From positions 1 through 54,241 of IMG/VR virus record IMGVR_UViG_3300037139_000049: a stretch of 54,241 bases of DNA; one strand, written 5' to 3'. Origin of the DNA: a virus. The notes under the pieces were generated by a model. It was not told the DNA's origin. It saw only the letters and a program-made list of their open reading frames with translations, and did no database searches. This document shows positions 40,116 to 47,832 of the stretch, one piece after another (within the stretch, counting starts at the first letter, position 1; the number at the start of each line of letters is the position of its first letter). Position numbers and translations under genes: made by a program.

Positions 40116-40491
40116 CGCCCCGTCCCGACGCCGGTGGGCTGGTATCGCCCGTCGACGAACTCGCGGGTGTGGACGATTTACCGTTGCCCTTCTCACCGAG
40201 GAAATGGACTTCGTTGGCGCGGACGTCCAAGGACATGCGTGTCTCGCCGCCACTCTCGTAGGTGCGAGGTTCAAGTGCACCAGCTACGACCACCTGCCTG
40301 CCCTTGGAAAGGTACTGTTGGCACAGCTCGCCGAGCTTGCCCCAGGCGGCGACGTTGAACCAGTCGGTCACGTCCTCGCCTTTGACCTTGCGGTTGGCCG
40401 CGACTGAGAAGTTCGTCACGGTGCTGTCGCCTACTTCCTTGCCAGCGGGGTCTTGGCCGAGGTAGCCGACGAGCTGGATTTGGGTTCTCAT
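40096..40491 (-). CDS. ssb: Single-stranded DNA-binding protein
   Basis: 131 residues. OB-fold motifs in order: IQLVGYLGQDPAGKEV, VTNFSVAANRKV, DWFNVAAWGKLGELCQQYLS, KGRQVVVAGALEPRTY, SLDVRANEVHFLG; then a disordered Ser/Gly linker and the acidic tip GDEDIPF that recruits partner proteins. It protects ssDNA in replication and recombination. Divergent from RecT. Confidence 0.93.
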   Translation of the reverse strand: MRTQIQLVGYLGQDPAGKEVGDSTVTNFSVAANRKVKGEDVTDWFNVAAWGKLGELCQQYLSKGRQVVVAGALEPRTYESGGETRMSLDVRANEVHFLGEKGNGKSSTPASSSTGDTSPPASGRGDEDIPF

Positions 40492-40501
40492 CTGATCTCC
40501 G

Positions 40502-40529
40502 ATCTTAGGGTTGGGTCAGTTAGAAGCAA
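40502..40529 (-). promoter_or_regulatory. SSB promoter (TTGCTT-N16-TAAGAT)
   Basis: Reverse strand TTGCTT (40524-40529) and TAAGAT (40502-40507), spacer 16, just upstream of the SSB RBS (ggag) and ATG. Confidence 0.55.
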
Positions 40530-40536
40530 CTACGGT

Positions 40537-40556
40537 CGCGCACGCGCACGCGCACG
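40537..40556. repeat. GCGCAC triple repeat
   Basis: Alternating purine-pyrimidine run cgcgcacgcgcacgcgcacg. Such runs can adopt Z-form and unwind; located in the control region between diverging SSB and RecT operons. Confidence 0.5.
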
Positions 40557-40569
40557 TTGTAACAGGCAT

Positions 40570-40634
40570 CTATCTAGCTCGACTAGGGCCGCTGTCCCGA
40601 TACCCCCCCACGACCTCTCGGCGTGGCTAGATAG
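40570..40634. promoter_or_regulatory. Perfect 9-bp inverted repeat (ctatctagc / gctagatag)
   Basis: Arms at 40570-40578 and 40626-40634 with a 47-base spacer including a C-run. Could be paired operators or part of a replication origin in this 360-base gene-free region. Confidence 0.45.
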
Positions 40635-40677
40635 GACGACCCCCGGCGAGGATGTGACTTAGGCGGTCAGGGGCGGC

Positions 40678-40706
40678 TTGCGCGCTGTCTGGCAAGCCGC
40701 TAGACT
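40678..40706 (+). promoter_or_regulatory. Promoter (TTGCGC-N17-TAGACT)
   Basis: TTGCGC at 40678-40683 and TAGACT at 40701-40706, spacer exactly 17. Transcription from about 40713 would end at the terminator at 40762-40796. Confidence 0.55.
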
Positions 40707-40712
40707 GATCCT

Positions 40713-40796
40713 TGGTATTTGCATACCGACACCTTACCAACGGCGGTGAGGGTTTCAAGGGACGCCTCGGCTGGGAGCACTCGCCGGGGCGTTTCT
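40713..40796 (+). ncRNA. Candidate small RNA (about 85 nt)
   Basis: Bounded by its own promoter and an intrinsic terminator, with no start codon and RBS in between. It contains a perfect ggtat-ttgc-atacc hairpin (about 40714-40727) and a cacc...ggtg stem before the terminator stem. Sits before the RecT promoter. Candidate regulatory RNA; not confirmed by any known family. Confidence 0.42.
40762..40796 (+). terminator. Intrinsic terminator upstream of RecT
   Basis: Arms acgcctcggc and gccggggcgt pair over ten positions with one G-T wobble, followed by ttctt. It isolates RecT from upstream transcription. Confidence 0.7.
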
Positions 40797-40799
40797 TAT

Positions 40800-40828
40800 T
40801 TGCATTCCATCGGCTTACCTGCTAACCT
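40800..40828 (+). promoter_or_regulatory. RecT promoter (TTGCAT-N17-TAACCT)
   Basis: TTGCAT at 40800-40805 and TAACCT at 40823-40828, spacer 17, then a short leader with aggagg before the ATG. The same boxes and spacing recur at 50787-50815, and the following leader is similar (gatcccaac..gaggagg). Confidence 0.7.
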
Positions 40829-40855
40829 ACAGCGATCCCAACAGCAGGAGGCCAG

Positions 40856-41794
40856 ATGAGCGACAGCACAGCACTTGAGCGCAGGCAGGCGGCAGGCGTG
40901 AACACTCTGGCGGTGATGAGTGATTCGGAGATCAACCGGAGCTGGAGGCTGGCCGAGGCGCTGGCGGCCAGCGGTGCCTTTCCGGCCACGAAGGATGCGG
41001 CCAAGGCGTTCGCCATCATGCTCGTCGGGCACGACCTTGGACTCTCTCCGACACAGGCGCTCATGGGCGTCTACATCGTGGAGGGGAAACCGATGGTCGG
41101 GGCCAACCTGCTCGGCTCGTTTGTCAAGCAGATGCCCGGCTACGACTACAAAATCCTGGAGCACGATGAGGGCCAGTGCTCCATCGTGTTCTTCGATGTT
41201 GACGGCGAGGCGGGCGTCTCGACATTCACGATGGACGACGCCAAGAAGGCTGGGCTCGTCAAGGCGAAGTCGGGCTGGGAGAAATACCCGAAGGCGATGC
41301 TGTTCGCCCGCGCCTTGAGCCAGGGCGTCCGCTGGTACTGCCCGGACTGCACTGGCGGCATTCCCGTCTATGTCGAGGGCGAGATCGTAGAGACGCCAGC
41401 GATCACAGATGGAGACGGCTCGGGTGAGGTGCAGGGGCTTGACCTTGGCCTGAAGGTCGAAAAGGTGCTGGCAAGGGCAGCCGAGCTTGGCCACGCCGGT
41501 CTGGCCGACCGTGCAACAGCCGAGGTAACCCTTGGCGGTAGGTCCCCCGAGATCGCCGCACAGTGGGCCAGGGACGCAGAAGCTACCCTAGATACCTTCG
41601 AGGTCGAGCAGGATCAGCCGGCCATCGTCGTCACCCCCGGCGAGTCCGAGGCTGGCCCCGAGGAGCAGAAGGCCCAACGTGAGCGGATAGCCGAGCAGCT
41701 TGAGCAGGACGCCGTTGAAGCCGACGAGGAGGGCAAAGCTGACGAGGCGGTTACGCTACGCGCCCAAGCAGCCGAGATGCGCCAGGACGACTGA
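40856..41794 (+). CDS. recT: RecT-type single-strand annealing recombinase
   Basis: 312 residues. Follows the RecT plan: AFAIMLVGHDLGLSPTQALM, GVYIVEGKPMVGANLLGSFV, VSTFTMDDAKKAGLV, WEKYPKAMLFARALSQGVRW and PDCTGGIPVYVEGE. The C-terminal 90 residues are acidic and disordered. It anneals ssDNA made by the nuclease at 42799 and coated by SSB. Start has a strong aggagg. Confidence 0.85.
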   Translation: MSDSTALERRQAAGVNTLAVMSDSEINRSWRLAEALAASGAFPATKDAAKAFAIMLVGHDLGLSPTQALMGVYIVEGKPMVGANLLGSFVKQMPGYDYKILEHDEGQCSIVFFDVDGEAGVSTFTMDDAKKAGLVKAKSGWEKYPKAMLFARALSQGVRWYCPDCTGGIPVYVEGEIVETPAITDGDGSGEVQGLDLGLKVEKVLARAAELGHAGLADRATAEVTLGGRSPEIAAQWARDAEATLDTFEVEQDQPAIVVTPGESEAGPEEQKAQRERIAEQLEQDAVEADEEGKADEAVTLRAQAAEMRQDD

Positions 41795-41828
41795 CCCAAC
41801 CCAACGCCCCAATACACAGGAGGCCACA

Positions 41829-42802
41829 ATGCCAAGCATCGAATACGTCGAGCGGAAATTCAGCGAAGAGTCGGAACACATCATCATGCGCGCCAATGAG
41901 GTCTGCGAGAGCTATCGCCAGCAGGGCTACGACTTGACGCTGCGCCAGCTCTACTACCAGTTTGTCTCGCGCGACTGGCTACCGAACACCGAACGGAGCT
42001 ACAAGCGACTCGGCTCGATCGTCAACGACGCGCGCCTGGCGGGCCTGCTCGACTGGCACTACATCGTGGACCGCACGCGCAACCTGCGTGCGTTGCCGCA
42101 CTGGAACGACCCGGCCACGCGATCAAAGACGCAGCCGCACAGTTCCGTGTGGATCGCTGGGCGCAGCAGCCAACGCGGGTCGAGGTGTGGATTGAGAAGG
42201 ATGCGCTGGTCGGCGTACTGCAATCGGCTTGCCCGTCGCTCGACGTGCCCTACTTCTCCTGTCGCGGTTACACATCGCAGTCGGAGGTATGGGGAGCTGC
42301 GCAGCGCCTCGGCGGATACATCGATGCTGGGCAGAGCGTGGTCGTGGTCCACCTCGGCGACCATGATCCGTCGGGTATCGACATGACCCGCGACATTGAG
42401 GCTAGGTTGGCCATGTTCATCGCCCAGGACGTGAAGGGTGCGCCCCCGGGGCTAGATGCCGCAGAGTATGTTGCCGAAGTCGACGGACGGGACGACAATC
42501 CGTCGCTGAACATCCAGCGTATTGCTTTGAACATGGATCAGATCGAGCAGTACAAACCGCCGCCAAACCCGGCTAAGCTGACTGACTCACGGGCTACGAG
42601 CTACATCGCAAACTACGGTCGCTCGTCGTGGGAGCTTGACGCCCTAGAGCCGACGGTGTTGGTGGATCTGATCACGGAGGCTGTGTTCGACCATCGCGAC
42701 TTGGATTTATGGGATGCGGCAACGAAAACGGAAGAGGGCGAGCGCGAGGTACTGACGGCGGCAAGCGCCCGTTGGCCCGAGGTCAAGGAGCTGCTGGTAT
42801 GA
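41829..42802 (+). CDS. TOPRIM / topoisomerase VI-A-like protein, frameshifted
   Basis: Two frames encode one protein. From ATG 41829 (RBS aggagg): QGYDLTLRQLYYQFVSRDWL, SYKRLGSIVNDARLAGLLDW, then near 42115 the sense moves to the -1 frame, which gives AIKDAAAQFRVDRWAQQPTR, VEVWIEKDALVGVLQ and the TOPRIM motif LGDHDPSGIDMTRDIEARL, through to 42802. The first frame stops at 42386. A single missing base at gccacgcg would explain it, as an assembly error or true lesion; programmed slippage is possible. Family members resemble Spo11/TopVI-A TOPRIM proteins. About 324 residues when joined. Confidence 0.72.
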
Positions 42803-43863
42803 AGCCGCTAACGACTTACCGCCAATCCCTCCTGGCCGGGTTCGAGACCTGCCCGCGCCGCACTTGGTTCGGCCTCAATACCGACGATGACCTGACCGTG
42901 GGCTACATGGGATCATCGGCCGACCTTGGCAGCCTTGTCCACGCTGTCTACGCCGAGATCCTACGCACGCTGTATCGCCAAGGCGAGGAACAGATCAGCA
43001 CGCAGGAGGCAATTGAGATATGCCGCGAGGTTGAGGCCGAGTCGGATATCGTGCTGCCGGCCGATGAGCGCGAAACGCTGGTCTGGTTGACGCTCAGGTT
43101 CGTGGACTTCCGGTTCAACGCCAGCCGGGTCATCGCCATCGAGGAGAACCTGAGCGCGGAGATCCTGGGTCAAGACGGCGTGCTACGGACGCTGACTGGT
43201 CAGCCTGACGTGTTGATCGCAGACCCGCCAGACGGCCTGGTCATCATCGACTATAAGTCGGGCTGGGCCGTGCCGAAGGCCCCGCGCAAACCACCGCCGG
43301 ACGGCGAGACGATCACCGGCAAGCAATACCTATCGGATCGCGGGCACTTCCAACTCGACTGCTACGGCCTGCTGGCCATGCGCAACTACCCGTCCGCCAA
43401 CCACGTAACCCTCAGGGAGCTGCACCTGCGTTCTGGTGAGACGCGCGAGGCTACCTTGACCCGAGACGACCTAGAGCACGTCGAACGCGAACTCGGGATG
43501 CAGATGCAGAAGCTCGAGCGGGGCATAGCCGAAGGCGTCACGTCGGAGCTCTGGCAACCGCGGCCGAGCAAAGCCTGCCTGCGCGCGTGTCCGGTGGCCA
43601 AGTCGTGCCCGATCCCCGACGAGCAGAAGGGCGTAGGCTCACTGATCACGCCAGAGCTGGCAGACGAGGCCGCGGCTAGGTTCGTCGTCGTCGATGCCGT
43701 GCGTCAGCAGCTACGCGACGGACTCAAGGCGGTATTTGAGGAGACCGGCCGGGCACCTTTGGTCGGCGATGGCCGCTCTGTCCGATGGAAGGACAAGCCG
43801 ACCGGCGGCCGTAGCTTCGATGTTCACGAGATTGAGCCAACCAACGAGAAGGAGACAGCATGA
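42799..43863 (+). CDS. Cas4/RecB-like PD-(D/E)XK exonuclease
   Basis: 354 residues. Core: LTGQPDVLIADPP then DGLVIIDYKSGW (D...D-x-K), with a QLDCYGLLA helix motif downstream. Cysteines in AGFETCPRR at the start and in KACLRACPVAKSCP at the end are placed to bind an iron-sulfur cluster, as in Cas4 and AddB. It makes the single strands that RecT uses. ATG 42799 overlaps the upstream stop. Confidence 0.82.
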   Translation: MKPLTTYRQSLLAGFETCPRRTWFGLNTDDDLTVGYMGSSADLGSLVHAVYAEILRTLYRQGEEQISTQEAIEICREVEAESDIVLPADERETLVWLTLRFVDFRFNASRVIAIEENLSAEILGQDGVLRTLTGQPDVLIADPPDGLVIIDYKSGWAVPKAPRKPPPDGETITGKQYLSDRGHFQLDCYGLLAMRNYPSANHVTLRELHLRSGETREATLTRDDLEHVERELGMQMQKLERGIAEGVTSELWQPRPSKACLRACPVAKSCPIPDEQKGVGSLITPELADEAAARFVVVDAVRQQLRDGLKAVFEETGRAPLVGDGRSVRWKDKPTGGRSFDVHEIEPTNEKETA

Positions 43864-44162
43864 CCGACCCAGCACAGAACCTAGACGACGCACAAGCCCG
43901 GCTACAGGCAGCAGCGGAGTCCGAGCCAGCCAAGCGGAAGCAGAATCCGGTCTACGACGTGTTACGCGAGGTTGACGACGGTGAGGGCTACATGTTCATG
44001 GGCAGGCAGGTGCCAGCATCTTCCCGCAAGGAAGCGATCAAACTGGCGACTGCCGATGGCCCCGAGGGCGAGCGCTCCGGCACCTTTCTCGTCATCCCCT
44101 CGAAAGAGATCAAGACGATCACCCGTGCAACCCGCACGGAGACGGTAGACGAGTGGGACTGA
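43860..44162 (+). CDS. Hypothetical protein of recombination operon
   Basis: 100 residues, ATGA overlap with the nuclease gene. Contains GYMFMGRQVPASSRKEAIKL and GTFLVIPSKEIKTI, an alpha/beta pattern. Often such proteins follow phage exonuclease genes. No family recognised. Confidence 0.55.
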   Translation: MTDPAQNLDDAQARLQAAAESEPAKRKQNPVYDVLREVDDGEGYMFMGRQVPASSRKEAIKLATADGPEGERSGTFLVIPSKEIKTITRATRTETVDEWD

Positions 44163-44338
44163 GCGAGAAAATGGTCATACATCTCGGTGCGGTTGCCTAC
44201 TGGGCACGCATTGTGACGCGCATCGCGGACGGTGGCGGCGACAAAGACTTTACGCTGGCCGATGCGCTCGGAGGTCTGCGCAGTGCCCTTGAGGGCGTAG
44301 ACGACGCTCGCGGGATCAAGCCGATCAGGGACCCATGA
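44153..44338 (+). CDS. Small hypothetical protein
   Basis: 61 residues from GTG (or 55 from ATG 44171). Helical. ATGA overlap with the HNH gene downstream. Unknown function. Confidence 0.45.
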   Translation: MGLSEKMVIHLGAVAYWARIVTRIADGGGDKDFTLADALGGLRSALEGVDDARGIKPIRDP

Positions 44339-44715
44339 AACGAACCCCCCTCAAGCGCACGGGCAACGCTCTGGCCCGCTCAAAGCCGCTGGCCCGAGGG
44401 AAGGGCCTGCTCGGGCGCAAAAGACGGCAGAAGCCGGTTCTGGCCATCCCGATCAGGGTCGTGGCTTTCGACCGGACCGACGGCTGGTGTGCAGACGGCT
44501 GCGGCAGGCGAGCACAAGACCCTCATCACATCCTGCCAAGGCAGAAGTGGCCCGAGCTGATCAACGTGGCGGCTAACGTGATCGGCGTGCATCGGGTCTG
44601 CCACGAGGCCCACGAGAACGCGAGCAAACGCTTGCCTCGTTCCGTCTGTGCTCCTGTCGAAGCCTTGGAGTTGACTGGGGCTCAGGTGGCCTACATTGAG
44701 CGCTCCTACTCATGA
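44335..44715 (+). CDS. HNH nuclease (Ref/phage recombination type)
   Basis: 126 residues. Basic N-terminal arm (MKRTPLKRTGNALARSKPLA), then HNH core: CADGCGRRAQDPHHILPRQK, INVAANVIGVHRVCHEAHEN, with the Cys pair and His metal ligands. As part of the RecT-exonuclease operon it is likely a recombination or repair endonuclease rather than a homing invader. Confidence 0.78.
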   Translation: MKRTPLKRTGNALARSKPLARGKGLLGRKRRQKPVLAIPIRVVAFDRTDGWCADGCGRRAQDPHHILPRQKWPELINVAANVIGVHRVCHEAHENASKRLPRSVCAPVEALELTGAQVAYIERSYS

Positions 44716-44880
44716 GCGATCCCGTTCCAGCGCGCGGGCAAGTCCAGCGTCCAGCTCGCGGCGCATCTTCGCAGCGCGCCTATCCGTATGGCGTCGTTTC
44801 CGTTTACGCTTCGGCTTCAACCGGGCGTTCAGGACTTCGATCTTTCCGTCTGGCTTGGTGACCTTGATGCTGTTGTCCAT
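44710..44880 (-). CDS. Very basic small protein (reverse strand)
   Basis: 56 residues: DNSIKVTKPDGKIEVLNARL then KPKRKRKRRHTDRR and a helix. A start at 44937 is possible but has no RBS; 44880 follows gagagaggg. Convergent with the HNH gene. Could bind nucleic acid. Unknown function. Confidence 0.5.
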   Translation of the reverse strand: MDNSIKVTKPDGKIEVLNARLKPKRKRKRRHTDRRAAKMRRELDAGLARALERDRS

Positions 44881-45247
44881 ATCTAGACCCTCTCTCTGGC
44901 GGAGTACCACTTTGCCTTCGTGGTGGGTGGTTGGCATGGGGGGAGCTGAGTTCGGTGAGAGTGCGGCCTCTGTGGCCCGGGCTCAGGGTTCCCCGTTGAT
45001 AGCGCATCCTTTCGGGTTTGCTACCGGCAGCCGGCTTCGCGTTCCTCACCGCCGCTGTCGCTGCCTACGCTTGCCTTCCGTGGTGGGCGCGGGTTCGCCG
45101 AGTCTCTGTGCTGCGTTCTTCCGCCGTTCGTTTCGGGTTCGTCCCGCCTCTCGGCCTCAGCTTGAGGGTGCTGCGCTGGGCTACCGGGCAGTATGCAGCG
45201 GCACGAGGCTTGGCCGTCTGCGAGAATCCAACCTTGTTCGGTCCACG
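44881..45247. other. Unassigned region of unlike composition
   Basis: About 370 bases with more T and TTCG-type words than neighbours and no convincing gene on either strand. Open frames here lack RBS, motif or coupling. It may hold a control region or an unrecognised RNA; I see no clear promoter. Confidence 0.4.
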
Positions 45248-45412
45248 CTGAACAGGATAGCGCGTGGGCTGGGGATTGGGAGGCCCACGATCCCCAGCCC
45301 CGCGCCGTTTCCTCGATGCCCAACCTGCGACGGCTCCGGCATCCGCATCCACGGGGCCAGCCAAGACGCGTGGTGCTCAACGTGCAAGCCTGATGTTGGG
45401 CGGCTGGTGTGA
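45248..45412 (+). CDS. Possible small zinc-ribbon protein, start unclear
   Basis: The frame ending at TGA 45410-45412 has FPRCPTCDGSGIRIHGASQD and AWCSTCKPD, a CxxC...CxxC knuckle like others in this genome, and overlaps the helicase GTG (GTGA). No ATG, GTG or TTG lies near the front of the knuckle region. A strong hairpin lies inside it (45266-45300). Confidence 0.35.
   Translation: MNRIARGLGIGRPTIPSPAPFPRCPTCDGSGIRIHGASQDAWCSTCKPDVGRLV
45266..45300 (+). terminator. Strong hairpin before the helicase-methylase gene
   Basis: gggctggggat and atccccagccc are perfect arms (11 bp) with a 13-base loop, followed by ccgcgccgtttcct. May be a terminator with a distant T-run or a regulatory RNA fold. 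Confidence 0.4.
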
Positions 45413-47664
45413 GCTATCAGGAGTTCGTGGCGAGCAAGATGCAGGCCGCGGTGCCGTTGGCCGAGCGTGAGGCCGTAGCGCCAACGTGGGATCTGTTTCC
45501 TTGGCAGACGAAGCTGGTAGAGCGCGCCCTATTCCGTGGCCGCTCGGCGCTGTTCGCTGACACTGGCACGGGCAAGACGCGGATGGAGCTGGCGTGGGCC
45601 ACGGCGGTCTGTGCGGCTATCGCCAAGCCGACGCTTCTGCTCACGCCGCTGGCCGTCTCCAAGCAGATCGTCCGCGAGGCGGGAGAAGTCGGAGCCGAGG
45701 CTGCCTACTCATCTGGCGGTGAGCCCGAGAAGTGGATCACGGTCACGAACTATGAGCGGCTGCACAACTTCCGGCCAGAGCACTTCGGCGCGATCGTGCT
45801 TGACGAGTCGAGCATCCTCAAGAGTTTCGACGGCAAGACGCGCAAGGACCTGACGGCTTTCGCTTCGACGCTGGCCTACCGGCTCTGTGCCACGGCCACG
45901 CCCGCGCCGAATGACTACCTTGAGCTGGGCCAGCACTCCGAGTTTCTATCGGTGCTCAGCGCTAAGGAGATGATGGCGCTGTTCTTTACGCAGGACGGCA
46001 ACTCCACGCAGAAGTGGCGGATAAAGCGCCACGCTGAGACGGACTTCTGGCGGTGGGTTTCAAGCTGGGCGATGGCGATGCGCCGGCCGTCCGACGTGGG
46101 TTTTCCCGAGGGCGATGCTCTCTACGATCTGCCCCCACTGTCGATCCACCAAGTGCAGGTCGAGGCTCTGAACGATCACGCGATGGGCACGCTATTCCGT
46201 GACGAGGCCCGCACGCTCTCGGAGCGTAGGCGAGCCCGGCAGGAGACGCGAGACGAGCGCGTGAAGGCGGCGGCCGAGCTGGTCGCCAAAGAGCCTGGTG
46301 AGCAATGGCTTCTGTGGTGCGATCTGAACGCCGAGTCTGAGCAGTTGGCGAAGATCATTCCCGGAGCGGTCGAGGTCCGCGGCTCGGACTCGCAGGAGCA
46401 CAAGGAGAACGCGCTGCTCGGGTTCGCCGACGGGACGGTCAAGGTGCTCGTCTCAAAGCCCTCGATCTGCGGTCACGGCATGAACTGGCAAGGATGCGCA
46501 CGGATGGTGTTCGTCGGGCTCTCGGACTCATTCGAGCGCTACTACCAGGCTGTGCGTCGGTGCTGGCGGTTCGGCCAAGAGCGGCCAGTCGAGGTCTACG
46601 TGGTGACGGCCGACGTTGAGGGTGCCGTGGTCCGCAACATCGAAAACAAGCAACGGAGGGCAGAGCAGATGGCTGAGGAACTTCTAGAGGCGATGGCCGA
46701 CCGGACACTTGAGCATTTGGCCAAGGGCACCTACGAATCAGATGACGCCGAGGGCGATGGCTGGAAGGTCATGCTCGGCGACTGCGTGGAGCGATTGAGC
46801 GAGGTCGAGGACGACTCCGTGGGCCTGTCGGTGTTCTCGCCGCCCTTCCCGTCGATGTACGTCTACACCGACCAGGCGCGGGATATGGGCAACGTGGCGA
46901 GCGTCGAGCAGATGATTGAGCACTTCGGCTACCTCGTGCCCGAGCTGCTGCGCGTGACGATGCCCGGCCGCTCCGTGGCGATCCACCTGGCGCAGGCACA
47001 GACCCGCAAGCGCGACGGCGAGGAGATCGGCCTGCGCGACTTCCGCGGCGCGACGATTCAGGCGATGGAAGCGGGCGGCTGGACCTACTACGGCGAGGTC
47101 TGCATCGACAAGGACCCGCAGGTGAAGGCGATCCGCACGAAGGACCGGGGCCTCTTGTTCAAGACGCTGGCGAAGGACTCGGCCAACATGCGCATGGCGC
47201 AGGCCGACTACCTGCTGCAATTCCGCAAGCCGGGCGAGAACCCCCAGCCGATCGCCGCGGGGATCTCCGAGCGCTACGGCAACACGGACGGCTGGATCAC
47301 GCCCGAGGAGTGGATCGAGTGGGCGGCGCCCGTCTGGTATCGCGCTGGCCCAGACTACCCCGGCGGCATCCGCGAGACGGACGTGCTCAATGTCTCGGCG
47401 GCGAGAGATGAGCGAGACGAGCGCCACCTGTGCCCGCTACAGCTTGGCGTGATCGAGCGCGCGATCAAGCTGTGGTCAGCGCCGGGCGATCTGATCCTCT
47501 CGCCGTTCGCGGGCGTGGGCTCGGAAGGCGTGGTGTCCGTGGGGCTTGGCCGGCGCTATGTCGGAGTCGAGCTGAAGCGTTCCTACTGGATGACGGCCTG
47601 CCGCAATATCGCCGAGGCGCAGGCCAGCTCTGGCTCCCAGCTCACCTTCGCAGCATCGGAGTAG
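45409..47664 (+). CDS. SNF2-type helicase fused to DNA methyltransferase
   Basis: 751 residues. Helicase half (1-430): motif I ALFADTGTGKTRMELAWA, motif II IVLDESSILKS, motif III LCATATPAPND, and motif VI AVRRCWRFGQ. Methyltransferase half (about 445-751) is of the permuted beta class: catalytic SPPFPSMYV first (N4-C or N6-A type), AdoMet-binding LSPFAGVGSEGVVSVGLGRR then YVGVELKRSYW last. One chain that may move along DNA and methylate it. Protection from host restriction is a likely role (inference). Confidence 0.87.
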   Translation: MSYQEFVASKMQAAVPLAEREAVAPTWDLFPWQTKLVERALFRGRSALFADTGTGKTRMELAWATAVCAAIAKPTLLLTPLAVSKQIVREAGEVGAEAAYSSGGEPEKWITVTNYERLHNFRPEHFGAIVLDESSILKSFDGKTRKDLTAFASTLAYRLCATATPAPNDYLELGQHSEFLSVLSAKEMMALFFTQDGNSTQKWRIKRHAETDFWRWVSSWAMAMRRPSDVGFPEGDALYDLPPLSIHQVQVEALNDHAMGTLFRDEARTLSERRRARQETRDERVKAAAELVAKEPGEQWLLWCDLNAESEQLAKIIPGAVEVRGSDSQEHKENALLGFADGTVKVLVSKPSICGHGMNWQGCARMVFVGLSDSFERYYQAVRRCWRFGQERPVEVYVVTADVEGAVVRNIENKQRRAEQMAEELLEAMADRTLEHLAKGTYESDDAEGDGWKVMLGDCVERLSEVEDDSVGLSVFSPPFPSMYVYTDQARDMGNVASVEQMIEHFGYLVPELLRVTMPGRSVAIHLAQAQTRKRDGEEIGLRDFRGATIQAMEAGGWTYYGEVCIDKDPQVKAIRTKDRGLLFKTLAKDSANMRMAQADYLLQFRKPGENPQPIAAGISERYGNTDGWITPEEWIEWAAPVWYRAGPDYPGGIRETDVLNVSAARDERDERHLCPLQLGVIERAIKLWSAPGDLILSPFAGVGSEGVVSVGLGRRYVGVELKRSYWMTACRNIAEAQASSGSQLTFAASE

Positions 47665-47680
47665 GCTGGCCAGAACGAAA

Positions 47681-47715
47681 ACACCCCCAGCAGACGACGA
47701 ATCTGCCAGGGGTGT
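47681..47715 (-). terminator. Hairpin oriented as a reverse-strand terminator
   Basis: acacccccagcaga and tctgccaggggtgt pair with a small bulge. On the reverse strand the stem is followed by ttttcgtt, an intrinsic terminator; on the forward strand there is no T-run. No reverse gene precedes it, so it may work as a two-way or antisense stop. Confidence 0.45.
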
Positions 47716-47808
47716 AAGCTGAACGCTTCGCGGGCGCACAGGAAACGCTATCAGAGTTATTCCTACTTAGTGCGTCGGAGTTACAAACCGAACACAGGAG
47801 TGACGACG

Positions 47809-47832
47809 ATGGCCGACCCCGATGGCCGCTGA
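47809..47832 (+). CDS. Possible 7-residue leader peptide
   Basis: ATG at ideal distance from caggag encodes MADPDGR and stops 10 bases past the ATG of the next gene (47822). The RBS suits this frame better than the downstream one, so translation of 47822 may depend on re-initiation. Confidence 0.25.
   Translation: MADPDGR

Noticed and set aside
40537-40556. CRISPR-like short repeat
   Set aside because: Six-base units without spacers; simple alternating sequence.
44696-45247. Front of a long forward frame before the helicase gene
   Set aside because: It is antisense to the basic reverse gene and low in plausibility; only its last zinc-knuckle part was kept as doubtful.
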